Shown here one piece after another: positions 50,540-59,050 of a DNA stretch of 64,000 nt (position 1 is the stretch's first letter; each line of letters opens with the position of its first letter). The stretch is from the NCBI RefSeq assembly GCF_015644585.1, contig NZ_JADOBI010000002.1:186001-250000 (forward strand), given 5' to 3'. The notes under the pieces are model-generated. The model was not told where the DNA came from. It searched no databases and worked only from the letters and a program-made list of their open reading frames with translations. The stretch comes from Rahnella laticis (GTDB lineage: Bacteria > Pseudomonadota > Gammaproteobacteria > Enterobacterales > Enterobacteriaceae). Position numbers and translations under genes: made by a program.

Positions 50540-51685
50540 ATGCCATACAACCGGCCAACGCTCACCGAGCTGCGCGCGCGAAATCTCGCCGCGATTGAAT
50601 CAGAATTAAAAGGGACAGGCACGCCGTTACGGTTTTCTAATCTGAACATTATCGGAACGGCAGATGCGGGGCTGGCTTATCTCCATTATGGCTATCTTGA
50701 CTGGATAGCGAAGCAGTCAGTGCCATGGAGTGCGACGGATGAGAATCTGGCGGGATGGGCTGCGTTAAAAAGTGTGACGCAAAAAGCAGCCAACGTCGGG
50801 ACAAATAACGCTACCATTTTCACCGGCTCAACAGGGGCAACTCTTCCGGCGGGGACGGTATTAAACCGGGGGGATGGTTACCAGTATACGACAGATGCGG
50901 AGATCGCTATCGGACCGGCGGGCACAGCAACTGGCGCAATCACCGCGGTGCTTCCTGATCCTAATGACGACCCGACGGGCGGCGGCGATGCTGGGAATAC
51001 CCCGGCAGGCACCCAACTGACGCTGGATGTCAGTATTTCAGGTGTTGATTCGACGGCGACCATCAGTACCGCCATTACTGACGGCGCAGATATCGAAACT
51101 GAAGATGCTTTCCGGTCGCGTACACTGCTGGCCTATCAGAATACGCCTCAGGGCGGAAACGATGATGATTACGAATCCTGGGCGCTTGCCGTATCGGGCG
51201 TAACGCGGGCATGGACCGTGCGCCGGTTGATGGGGGCCGGCACAGTGGGTGTGTACATCATGATTGACGGGACTGATACGTCAAACAATGGCTTTCCCGC
51301 AGGCAGTGACGGTATTTCTTCGCTTGACAGCTGGTCAGGAACGAAGGCAACCGGAGATCAGAAAAGAGTGGCTGATTATATCTACCCTATTCAGCCAGTC
51401 ACCGCACTGGTGTACGTCTGTTCGCCGATTAAAACGACCATTAATTTTACGATAAGTGGCCTGGCGTCGGCTGACAGCACTACAACGGCCGCAATTTCCG
51501 CAGCCATTGACGGGGTACTGTTCGAGTCTGGTAACCCGCAGGGGGCCACGATTTATCTTTCTGACTTGTTGGTTGCCATCAGTAATGTAAGCGGAACAGG
51601 TGGCTTCATTCTGACATCCCCATCGGCAAATATTACTACTTCAACGGGCCAGTTGCCCGTAAGAGGTACGGTGACCTACACATGA
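50540..51685 (+). CDS. Baseplate J-like wedge protein (Mu gp47)
   Basis: A 381-residue baseplate J family protein. It starts MPYNRPTLTELRARNLAAIE; the central region has an Ala/Thr-rich beta domain with PNDDPTGGGDAGNTPAGTQL, then TEDAFRSRTLLAYQNTPQGG with NDDDYESWALAVSGVTRAWT, which are diagnostic of the family. It forms the wedge arms of the baseplate. Confidence 0.95.
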   Translation: MPYNRPTLTELRARNLAAIESELKGTGTPLRFSNLNIIGTADAGLAYLHYGYLDWIAKQSVPWSATDENLAGWAALKSVTQKAANVGTNNATIFTGSTGATLPAGTVLNRGDGYQYTTDAEIAIGPAGTATGAITAVLPDPNDDPTGGGDAGNTPAGTQLTLDVSISGVDSTATISTAITDGADIETEDAFRSRTLLAYQNTPQGGNDDDYESWALAVSGVTRAWTVRRLMGAGTVGVYIMIDGTDTSNNGFPAGSDGISSLDSWSGTKATGDQKRVADYIYPIQPVTALVYVCSPIKTTINFTISGLASADSTTTAAISAAIDGVLFESGNPQGATIYLSDLLVAISNVSGTGGFILTSPSANITTSTGQLPVRGTVTYT

Positions 51686-52278
51686 GCCGGTTTACTTTAG
51701 AAGACTACACGTCAGCGCTGCAAAACTTATTACCGACCGGTTTGGTGTGGACGCGCAAGGCTGATGGTGTCCAGAGCGCTGTTATGCGCGCGCTGGCTCA
51801 GTCATATCAACAAAGCGATCAAGCGGCGGAATCGTTGTTGACAGGCGCATTTCCAGCGACAACAACAATCATGTTGACCGACTGGGAAAAAACGTTAGGC
51901 CTGCCAGATGATTGCGCGATTGGTGAGATTGACAGCATTGCAATCCGACAAAAATCGATTGTTTCTAAGCTGTTCAGTACGGGAGGGCAATCAGCCGCCT
52001 ATTTTATTGGTGTGGCCAAAGCGCTGGGATATACAATTTCGATTACTTTTTATCGTCAGGCAAGGGCTGGCATGTCTGTATGTGGCGATGCGCTGAATGG
52101 CGATGACTGGCCCTTTACCTGGCTGGTTACAGCCCCACAAACCACAATTACTTACGCACAGGCAGGTCAGTCTTACGCCGGTGATCCCTTACGGTCATGG
52201 GGAAATAAACGTCTTGAATGCCGGCTAACAAAACTGGCTCCATCACACACGATCGTTAAATTTGGTTATGCCAGCTAA
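51682..52278 (+). CDS. Baseplate/tail protein (Mu gp48-like, YmfQ/DUF2313)
   Basis: A 198-residue protein of the YmfQ family: YTSALQNLLPTGLVWTRKAD, SLLTGAFPATTTIMLTDWEK, TLGLPDDCAIGEI and the C-terminal CRLTKLAPSHTIVKFGY. It is a baseplate wedge component just before the tail fibre, and overlaps gp47 by four bases. Confidence 0.92.
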   Translation: MSRFTLEDYTSALQNLLPTGLVWTRKADGVQSAVMRALAQSYQQSDQAAESLLTGAFPATTTIMLTDWEKTLGLPDDCAIGEIDSIAIRQKSIVSKLFSTGGQSAAYFIGVAKALGYTISITFYRQARAGMSVCGDALNGDDWPFTWLVTAPQTTITYAQAGQSYAGDPLRSWGNKRLECRLTKLAPSHTIVKFGYAS

Positions 52279-52329
52279 ATAACATTTTCCTGGCAAACTC
52301 TAAGCGCCTTCACTGGCGAGGGAATTTCT

Positions 52330-53295
52330 ATGCAAAAAATTGGGAGTATTACGTCAACCGCAGATGTTAATGGTGAGTGGACGAATGGCAATGTGGCCGC
52401 TGGAACACCACCCACTATCCTTGATGCGGCATGGATGAATACGGTGCAGCGGGAATTAGCAAATGTTGTGACGGGGGCAGGCATGGCGCTTTCTCCTGCA
52501 AACGACGCACAGGTCCTGGCGGCATTAAAATCCTTTATCAGCCAGGGTACGGCTGGTTTAGTGGGGGACATGAGAAACGGGAAAATGTCGATACCAACCG
52601 CGTCTGCAACAGCAACGTTCACAGCAGACGAAATCATTATTGAGACAGCACTTGGTGGATTTCAATACCGGCTTTCTTCATTCAGCAAGACGATCAATCT
52701 TGCGACTACTGGTGCCGGAGGAATGGATACAGGAACAGTAACTAGTGGATATATTGCTATCTACGCCATTTATAACCCCACGACAGGGGCTTCTGCATTA
52801 CTGGCCACACTAACCGGAACATCCGCAGGCTCAATTTATTCCGGTTCAAATATGCCATCCGGCTACACTGCATCGGCATTGGTCAGCACGTGGTTGGTTT
52901 CATCATCTCAGTTGACTGCGGGATATCAGATTGATAGAGATATATATACAACCAGTCTTTCGGCTATTTCAACTTCAGCCGCTACAACAACGCCCGCTGT
53001 AATTACTTTCGCCTCGGCTGCATTTCCTGTTAACGCCAAAACAATTTCAGGATATGGGACCGTGACTGCACAGGCAAATCAAACCGCCGAAATATGGATC
53101 CTAAGTCTTCCAGTTATCGGCCAAGGGGTTCGCTGTGCAACTAATGCTTCTGCCATCGCCGCTGGCGGTATCGGGCAAACGTTCCCACTTAGCAAAATTC
53201 CGATTACAAGCCCGCAAAAATTGTATTTGGAAGCTTTTGCAAGCACTTCGTCATCATTTCCATATGCTGTAAACATCACAGGATACTCAATCTAA
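52330..53295 (+). CDS. Tail fibre protein
   Basis: A 321-residue fibre. The N-terminus (MQKIGSITSTADVNGEWTNG, NVAAGTPPTILDAAWMNTVQ) is a conserved baseplate-attachment domain. The C-terminal part (about 95-321) is Ser/Thr/Ala-rich beta structure ending in FPYAVNITGYSI, presumably the receptor-binding region. The fibre is short. A GAGGG site precedes the ATG. Confidence 0.85.
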   Translation: MQKIGSITSTADVNGEWTNGNVAAGTPPTILDAAWMNTVQRELANVVTGAGMALSPANDAQVLAALKSFISQGTAGLVGDMRNGKMSIPTASATATFTADEIIIETALGGFQYRLSSFSKTINLATTGAGGMDTGTVTSGYIAIYAIYNPTTGASALLATLTGTSAGSIYSGSNMPSGYTASALVSTWLVSSSQLTAGYQIDRDIYTTSLSAISTSAATTTPAVITFASAAFPVNAKTISGYGTVTAQANQTAEIWILSLPVIGQGVRCATNASAIAAGGIGQTFPLSKIPITSPQKLYLEAFASTSSSFPYAVNITGYSI

Positions 53296-53489
53296 TGAGC
53301 ACAACAATCTATGTGGTTTTAAATGAAGATCAGACCAAAATTGTTACCTATTTCGGACCATGGGACCCTGAAACACAGGATTTTGGAACAGTGATAACGG
53401 TGCAGTCATCAGACCAGATTTATCATGACTACTACACACTAATGACAAAATATAGAATGCAGTATGGAATGGTACAAGTTGACGAATAG
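53295..53489 (+). CDS. Small protein after the tail fibre
   Basis: A 64-residue protein starting MSTTIYVVLNEDQTKIVTYF. It is acidic and overlaps the fibre stop (TAATG), so it is coupled to it. Its place suggests a fibre assembly chaperone or fibre tip component; the family is not recognised. Confidence 0.55.
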   Translation: MSTTIYVVLNEDQTKIVTYFGPWDPETQDFGTVITVQSSDQIYHDYYTLMTKYRMQYGMVQVDE

Positions 53490-53638
53490 CTACTTTTTAA
53501 AAGGATTGTAAAAAATGTTCATTTTAGGCAGCAATGAAATTTTAGCTCACCTTACATTTGATCTAAAAATTCTAAGGGTGTTTGTTTTAAGATATTAATT
53601 ACATCGAATAAAAATGATTTTTCTTAGGTTGAATTTAA

Positions 53639-53677
53639 TTGAGTAGAGGAGCTCATATTATGAGATCCTCTACTCAA
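53639..53677. terminator. Bidirectional terminator, tail operon/gtr operon
   Basis: TTGAGTAGAGGA (53639-53650) pairs with TCCTCTACTCAA (53666-53677), with CTCAT/ATGAG inside, giving a nearly perfect long hairpin between the convergent tail-fibre and gtr genes. Confidence 0.8.
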
Positions 53678-53681
53678 GAGT

Positions 53682-54839
53682 CTATTTACTTGAGCGCTTA
53701 AGGGGGAGTGATAGGAATCCAGCAGTTAAAGACATAAAGAACATCATAAAGCCGGTCATCATAATCATTGTTGATAAGCTTATTTTTCTTAAAAGTATGC
53801 CATAAGTAATATCACCAAATGAGTTATTTGCCCAGAAATCTAAAGTGTCCATGCCGATGTAAACACCAACTATTATCAATATAATAGAAAGTATGCATCC
53901 TATCTCAAGCACTGCTTTCGATTGAACTGTATCCATTAATCCATGATTAGGTAACAAGCCTTCCCTAATGCCAAACATACGTATTAGTAACCCAAAGCAA
54001 CATGAAATTAGCCCAATCATACCCCCAGTTTGCGCATATAGCATGGTATGTATGTCAAAGGTCACACCATTAAATGAAACTGGTCCAAACAGTAAAGAAA
54101 AATAACAAGCCATGCTTATAAAGAATAGGCTTAATCCAGGATAGATGAATAACCATCTCGGACTAAAAATCATCATAAATCTAAGGTGTCTCCAGCCGTC
54201 TTGCCATGGTCGAAGATGTGGTGGGCGAGAACGTCCATCTTTTGATAAGGTAGTGGGAACCTCACAAATTCGCATTCCCATCAAGTTTGCTTTAATTACC
54301 ATTTCGGACGCAAACTCCATGCCAGTAGTTCTTAAATCCATTCCAAGAAACGCTTTTTTGCTAAAGCCTCGGAGTCCGCAGTGAAAATCTTTCGCGGGAC
54401 AACGAAAAAGTACCCTACCAATCCATGATAGGATAGGATTTCCTATATACTTATTTTTCCACGGCATAGCACCTGGTTCGATTCCTCCCAGAAATCTGTT
54501 CCCCATCACGAGATCATATCCAGCATCAAGTTTTGCGATGAAATTATCCAATTGACTGAAATCATAGGAGTCATCAGAGTCTCCCATAATAATGTAATCT
54601 CCCTTTGCCTGCATTGAACCATAGTGCAGAGCTGCTCCGTACCCTTTTTCTGGTGCATCTACTACTCTTGCTCCCAAGGATTTAGCAATTTCTTGAGACC
54701 CATCGGTACTACCATTATCTGAAATTAATACCTCAGCATCAATCTTTGACGACTCAATCCATTTATTTGCCTTGTCAATACATTTTTTTAAAGTTTCTGC
54801 CTCATTTAGGCATGGCATTAAAATTGTTAGCTTTGTCAT
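53682..54839 (-). CDS. GT2 glycosyltransferase, GtrB-like (bactoprenol glycosyltransferase)
   Basis: A 385-residue membrane-bound glycosyltransferase of family GT2 (start MTKLTILMPCLNEAETLKKC; metal motif region IIMGDSDDSYDFSQ; FRCPAKDFHCGLRGFSKKAF). About four hydrophobic segments follow residue 225. By family it loads a sugar onto undecaprenyl phosphate on the inner face. It is longer than GtrB of P22 or SfV (about 305-310) because of extra C-terminal helices. It lies in a three-gene AT-rich cluster with a GtrA-like flippase. Confidence 0.85.
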   Translation of the reverse strand: MTKLTILMPCLNEAETLKKCIDKANKWIESSKIDAEVLISDNGSTDGSQEIAKSLGARVVDAPEKGYGAALHYGSMQAKGDYIIMGDSDDSYDFSQLDNFIAKLDAGYDLVMGNRFLGGIEPGAMPWKNKYIGNPILSWIGRVLFRCPAKDFHCGLRGFSKKAFLGMDLRTTGMEFASEMVIKANLMGMRICEVPTTLSKDGRSRPPHLRPWQDGWRHLRFMMIFSPRWLFIYPGLSLFFISMACYFSLLFGPVSFNGVTFDIHTMLYAQTGGMIGLISCCFGLLIRMFGIREGLLPNHGLMDTVQSKAVLEIGCILSIILIIVGVYIGMDTLDFWANNSFGDITYGILLRKISLSTMIMMTGFMMFFMSLTAGFLSLPLKRSSK

Positions 54840-54840
54840 C

Positions 54841-56724
54841 TTACTTCCTTTTTAAAATAAATACTGACCCAAGAAATATAACAAAAGTTATTATCGGGTA
54901 ACATGGGAGCAGATATATTTGCTCAACACCAGGAAATGACGTCACATCAATAAGAGCAAGAATTGCTAACCTAAATAGGCATAGCATAGTTGCTATTACC
55001 ATTATTGAAAGTACATCAACATTAAACTCTAACTTTTTAACAAATGGCTTTATAATAAACAAAGTTAAGGTGGCAAATAATAGAATTAGGTTAACATACT
55101 TAATCACTTGGCTAATAGCACTTCTGATTTCTAGAGATAATGTGTTTTTGTTATCGTACTTTTCGACTTTGTCTATATAAAAAATCCCATTATTTAGAGT
55201 GTAGGGGCCTTCATTTACTATTTTTTCTAAACTTAAGCAATCTTTAAGGTTATTGCCTGCACAAAACTCAGTACTACCAATTTCGCCAGATGCAACAAAA
55301 CGAGATTCTGTTTTTTCAGGCATAAAAAAATGGTTTGCAACATCTTTACTGTTTTTTCTAGTAAGGCTGAGGCAGCCTTTAGTTGTTTTCATGCATACCC
55401 ATGCGTCAGGATTATATGTGTTGATATACCACCCTGAAATCAAGAACCGCTCAGTTTCATTTTTAGTCGGCGTTCGTTCAATTATATTTAGCTTTTCTTG
55501 AACTTCTTGCAAAGTTGTGAAGTAACTCTCTGTACTAAATCCAGAGGAAAAGCTCATGGTATCAAAAAGAAAGATCACCCTCATTCCTCTAATAAAAGCT
55601 GATGTGTATTTCTCAATGAAATTATCAGGTAGGGGAGGGAGATAGCTTATGATACTCGGCTTGCAACTTATTTTACCATTATCACATGCATTACTTATTT
55701 CCATATTAATTTTCTTATAAAATCCTTCAGCAGAATCAGGAGAGCTGTAAAATCCTTTGGATTCGGTCGCACTTCGCACTGCCCACATAAACCATCCACC
55801 CGCATAATCACCGCATACATCTTTATAGACATTACAACTGGCTGATTTCCATTGATTATCAGATTCAAGATATTCTTTTAATTTAGATAATTGAGGGCTT
55901 ACTGAGTAAGCCAATTCTCTTTGTGATTCTGAAACAGGCACGTGGTCTGGTTTTTTTTCATTAACTCTAATGCTACTTAGTTTTGAAATTACGCCTTTGA
56001 AATTTTTATCTTTAAAATCAACAATTGAATACGTTCCATATGTTATCTTGTTTACAATAGAAACAGATAATGAAAGTAATGAGAAAATAAAAATCACTAG
56101 CATATAGTTAATAAAAAGGGATAACTTTCTTTTGCTTTTGTAAAAGCAAAATATTGGGATTAACAGTAGTGGGGCAATCCATATCCCCTCTTCACGCGTG
56201 TACCAAAACATAAATAGACTTGTCCCGCAAAGAAAAATCCAACCTAAATTTTTCTTAACTGTTGTGTCATTTATCTTTGATAAAGAAGTAGCGAAAAAAA
56301 TGAATAAAGAAGTATATAAATAATCTCTTATTATACGATCTGCAGTCATAACTGGGTTTAATGTAAGTAATGCAAAAAGGATAACGTAGTATAACCAGAA
56401 ACCATTAACCTTTTTTTTAACGGTTAATATTAATAGAAAGACAGAAATACAATACAAAGCCTGCTGAAAAATTTGCAAAGGTATATGTGTTATTGTAGTT
56501 AATGCCAAAAAAAATGAGTATACAGGGCCTTTGATTAGAGTTAAATTATTGTATTCACCTAGCCAATTACCATTTAGCAAATAATATGATTGACTAATAA
56601 AATGAGCATCATCGTAACTCGCTGAGTTAAATATACTAATTGGAGTATAATAAGAAACGTAGCAGGAAAATATCGCAAGCAGCACACAAAAAAACGATAG
56701 CTTCAGTTGGTCAACATTTTTCAT
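54841..56724 (-). CDS. Large membrane protein, putative serotype-specific Gtr glycosyltransferase
   Basis: A 627-residue protein with about eight to ten hydrophobic helices in residues 8-235, a large polar domain of about 300 residues (245-545) with several Cys pairs (ASCNVYKDVCGDY, EFCAGNNLKDCLSL) that would lie in the periplasm, and more helices at the end. The first loop has SASYDDAHFISQSYYLLNG, with the acidic pair expected of GT-C fold transferases. By analogy to gtr operons it would transfer the sugar to O-antigen, but it has no specific match that I recognise. Confidence 0.7.
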   Translation of the reverse strand: MKNVDQLKLSFFCVLLAIFSCYVSYYTPISIFNSASYDDAHFISQSYYLLNGNWLGEYNNLTLIKGPVYSFFLALTTITHIPLQIFQQALYCISVFLLILTVKKKVNGFWLYYVILFALLTLNPVMTADRIIRDYLYTSLFIFFATSLSKINDTTVKKNLGWIFLCGTSLFMFWYTREEGIWIAPLLLIPIFCFYKSKRKLSLFINYMLVIFIFSLLSLSVSIVNKITYGTYSIVDFKDKNFKGVISKLSSIRVNEKKPDHVPVSESQRELAYSVSPQLSKLKEYLESDNQWKSASCNVYKDVCGDYAGGWFMWAVRSATESKGFYSSPDSAEGFYKKINMEISNACDNGKISCKPSIISYLPPLPDNFIEKYTSAFIRGMRVIFLFDTMSFSSGFSTESYFTTLQEVQEKLNIIERTPTKNETERFLISGWYINTYNPDAWVCMKTTKGCLSLTRKNSKDVANHFFMPEKTESRFVASGEIGSTEFCAGNNLKDCLSLEKIVNEGPYTLNNGIFYIDKVEKYDNKNTLSLEIRSAISQVIKYVNLILLFATLTLFIIKPFVKKLEFNVDVLSIMVIATMLCLFRLAILALIDVTSFPGVEQIYLLPCYPIITFVIFLGSVFILKRK

Positions 56725-57089
56725 TTTTCGTTAGAATCCTTAAAAACGAAGAAATTAGAATATAAAAAGCCTACGAATAAACTCATCCCAGAGAAGATGA
56801 CCATTGTTATAAATGGCTGTAGAGAAATGTAATCAGCAGTCATGCCTGATATTAAACTTATAAATCCCATAAATGCTACGAAAAGTGTATACCTAACACC
56901 AGTTGCTTTTTTTTTAAAGGTGAATTTTGAATTTGCAAAGAAGCTAAATGTTACAGCAACAATAAAACCAATAAAATTAGATATGGCCTGCGAGGGATAA
57001 ACCATATAAAAAATTAAAGCGAATATAGTCCAATGTATCAGCGTATTCACAATTCCAATGGAGAGATAACGACTGAATAATTTAATCAT
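56721..57089 (-). CDS. gtrA: GtrA-family flippase
   Basis: A 122-residue protein with four membrane helices and the GtrA pattern: LFSRYLSIGIVNTLIHWTIF at the start, ISNFIGFIVAVTFSFFANSK, FTFKKK, and a C-terminal VGFLYSNFFVF. GtrA moves the undecaprenyl-linked sugar across the membrane. It is the first gene of the minus-strand cluster and overlaps the next by four bases. No Dam GATC sites lie in the 240 bp upstream. Confidence 0.88.
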   Translation of the reverse strand: MIKLFSRYLSIGIVNTLIHWTIFALIFYMVYPSQAISNFIGFIVAVTFSFFANSKFTFKKKATGVRYTLFVAFMGFISLISGMTADYISLQPFITMVIFSGMSLFVGFLYSNFFVFKDSNEK

Positions 57090-57332
57090 AATTTATGCCA
57101 TTTAGTGTGTTCATTAACTGTCATAATGCATTAAAGAAATTACAATTAAAACGAATGAATCATGATGAAGTTCAAAAGCTTGCTGTTGAATAGCTTGAGT
57201 AATAACGCTGCGCTCAAATTGTGGATAATATATGTTCTTTTCTAAGCCTTAAGTTTTTAAGGCGATGATTATAATGTGTTTTTCCAAAAAAATCCAGCCT
57301 ATATATCCACAAATTAAATAAAATACGTATTT

Positions 57333-57536
57333 TTATTTTAGTTGATTGATTTTTAATGAAAACTTTATGAATTCATCCATATCGAACATGTAGCGAGGCA
57401 TAACTCCACCTCGATTTGTGTTGGTCGCTTTTGGTAATTTTATACCCATGATTTCACCTGTCCTTGTCAAGTAATGAAGAAGCTCTCCTGTGCTAACTCC
57501 TATCATTTCCGCTGCAACCTCTATACGTATGAGCAT
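57333..57536 (-). CDS. Small HTH-type DNA-binding protein
   Basis: A 67-residue protein with an N-terminal helix-turn-helix of the MerR/excisionase type (IRIEVAAEMIGVSTGELLHY, then LTRTGEIMGIKLPK) and a C-terminal MPRYMFDMDEFIKFSL. It resembles small phage regulators of the AlpA kind. It may control the adjacent gtr genes, transcribed in the same direction, or late functions. Both suggestions are inference. Confidence 0.6.
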   Translation of the reverse strand: MLIRIEVAAEMIGVSTGELLHYLTRTGEIMGIKLPKATNTNRGGVMPRYMFDMDEFIKFSLKINQLK

Positions 57537-57992
57537 TGGCTAGACCTTGCACAACCTAAGAATAATGATTAGCAAGTATATACAACATAAACAACATATT
57601 AAATAAATTATCAGCATGCATTCGGAAGCAAGGAATTTATCCTGCTACGGGTTTGATGAAGCTGCTATATTTACCGACTTAGGACTTTGTTCTGCACGGA
57701 CTTAGGAATCTGAACTTGAAATATGACTCAATTACAGACAGTTAAACTACTTCTATTGATGGTTAAAGCCATTAGAATTTAATACTACTTTTAGATCATG
57801 CGTGAAACTGTTTCTTTCACCTGGTTGCTACTGTATCGATAATCAGGAAACTTTCAGTTGTGAAGAAGATTGAAGCGTTTGAGTCAAATTGGAAAGGTAC
57901 ACACCAGCTAACCCCCCTTAAAAATTTCTTCCCTTGTTGATCAGCGGCATAAAAGATTTGTCGCTTAACTGACTTTCCTACCTGTGCAGTAA
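57537..57992. other. AT-rich gap with no recognised gene
   Basis: About 450 bases. I see only short broken frames and an imperfect repeat CGACTTAGGACTTTG (near 57677) / CGGACTTAGGAATCTG (near 57698). It may be a decayed sequence between the gtr cargo and the SOS-controlled genes. Confidence 0.5.
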
Positions 57993-57999
57993 GTGATTA

Positions 58000-58019
58000 T
58001 ACTGTATGTATGGACAGTA
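58000..58019 (+). promoter_or_regulatory. LexA box
   Basis: CTGT-ATGTATGG-ACAG (58002-58017) fits the LexA consensus CTGT-N8-ACAG, and the flanking TA on both sides (TA-CTGT and ACAG-TA) extends the match to the 20-bp consensus. It lies 18 bp before the 79-residue gene and should make the following operon SOS-inducible. Confidence 0.88.
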
Positions 58020-58034
58020 TTATTTGGAGGGGTT

Positions 58035-58274
58035 ATGCCGCGCAGATACGAAATAGATGCTGCTTTTAAGCAGGCAATCAAGAAAAGCGAGAAAGGGCGC
58101 CGGACCGTCACGACTGAGGATTTTGTAGCGGAGCTGGCGAAGCTAAACTGGCGCTGGGATTTGCGCGAGGCGAACCACTGGATCGAAATCTACGTTAATA
58201 CGTTTCACGACGTGTCGACCGAAGAGGGCGAGGCCAGAACGTTCGCTCTCTACAACCCTAACGGAGGTCGTTAA
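58035..58274 (+). CDS. SOS-controlled small phage protein
   Basis: A 79-residue protein starting MPRRYEIDAAFKQAIKKSEK, with FVAELAKLNWRWDLREANHW and ending FALYNPNGGR. It belongs to a family of small phage proteins commonly placed before UmuD-like genes; the function is unknown to me. The ATG has GGAGGGG upstream. It is the first gene behind the LexA box. Confidence 0.75.
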   Translation: MPRRYEIDAAFKQAIKKSEKGRRTVTTEDFVAELAKLNWRWDLREANHWIEIYVNTFHDVSTEEGEARTFALYNPNGGR

Positions 58275-58276
58275 CT

Positions 58277-58669
58277 ATGGGATTCCCTTCACCTGCTGGC
58301 GACTACATTGAAAAAAGTGTGACGCCGAATGAAGCCTGTAAGTGGTTCAGCCGGCCTGGTCAATATCTGATGTGCGCTGGGGATACCAGCTGGCGCGCCG
58401 GTATCAAAAAAGATGCGATTCTGGTGGTAGACGCGGCGCGTAAACCGCAGGAAGGCAGTATCGTTATTGCGACTGTTTGTGGTGAGTTCTGCATGAAGCG
58501 CATGAGGCTTCACCCAACTCTGTCATTGCAGTCTCTGGACCAGCCAGATATGGAAACTCTAATTAAAGGCGGCGATCTGGAAGGAGAGGAAACGATAATT
58601 GTCGGTGTTGTCACCCACATCATCAATGATGCAACGACGGATGAATTCGATGACATCCCCTGCATCTAA
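58277..58669 (+). CDS. UmuD'-like protein (HumD) with altered catalytic site
   Basis: A 130-residue protein that begins at the exact point where UmuD is cleaved (MGFPSPAGDYIE versus GFPSPAADYVE of UmuD'). It is therefore produced in already-processed form, like phage P1 HumD. The Ser nucleophile motif of UmuD (GDSM) reads GDTS here, a Ser-to-Thr change, while the Lys (EFCMKRMRL) is kept. It could partner host UmuC and affect mutagenic repair. It is two bases from the upstream gene, under LexA control. Confidence 0.82.
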   Translation: MGFPSPAGDYIEKSVTPNEACKWFSRPGQYLMCAGDTSWRAGIKKDAILVVDAARKPQEGSIVIATVCGEFCMKRMRLHPTLSLQSLDQPDMETLIKGGDLEGEETIIVGVVTHIINDATTDEFDDIPCI

Positions 58670-58689
58670 CTTTTCAACAGACGAAAAAA

Positions 58690-58712
58690 AACCTCCGTTG
58701 GTGACGGAGGTT
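58690..58712. terminator. Terminator after humD-like gene
   Basis: ACCTCCGT (58691-58698), loop TGGTG, ACGGAGGT (58704-58711). Preceding A runs make it stronger on the minus strand. Confidence 0.7.
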
Positions 58713-58841
58713 CTCTCAACAGAAGGAGCCGCGTATCTTTTACGTATCCTTTTCTGTCCAGATGGTGTCAGTGCTCAGTCCTAACCTTACCCATAAATTA
58801 CTGGTTTATATGAGTTTGTCCCTGCACTGTCCTATCTTAAT

Positions 58842-58871
58842 TGGTGGAGCTGGGGGGATTTGAACCCCCCC
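58842..58871 (-). other. Relic of the ssrA (tmRNA) 3' end
   Basis: On the minus strand the sequence GGGGGGTTCAAATCCCCCCA then GCTCCACCA has a T-arm, a CAGCTCC acceptor strand and CCA end, as at the 3' end of enterobacterial tmRNA. No other part of the RNA is present. ssrA 3' ends are classic phage attachment sites, so it looks like an old or alternative attP. It is 183 bp before attR, and thus near int in the circular form. Confidence 0.6.
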
Positions 58872-58926
58872 GATAATTATGCTGCCTTGCCTCCGCTTAG
58901 AAATGAAAAACCTTCAGTAATCCCTT

Positions 58927-58935
58927 CTGCAAAAC
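58927..58935. promoter_or_regulatory. Candidate integrase arm-type site (right)
   Basis: CTGCAAAAC, an exact copy of the first left-arm repeat at 15706-15714, about 120 bp inside attR. Confidence 0.4.
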
Positions 58936-59050
58936 AAAAATTTTCCTGTGTGAATACATAGGAATGCGTGTCGGCGCATGCTCACCATTATTGTGAGTAA
59001 TTGCGGATAAAAATCATAATAAACAATTGGTTAAACGCCCCTAAAATGCC

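Noticed and set aside
57090-57332. Dam/OxyR phase variation of the gtr cluster
   Set aside because: Known phase-variable gtr operons have paired GATC sites upstream of gtrA; I find no GATC in this stretch.
58842-58900. A complete tmRNA or tRNA gene
   Set aside because: Only the T arm, acceptor 3' strand and CCA are found; no 5' partner, tag-peptide frame or pseudoknots are nearby, so it is called a relic.
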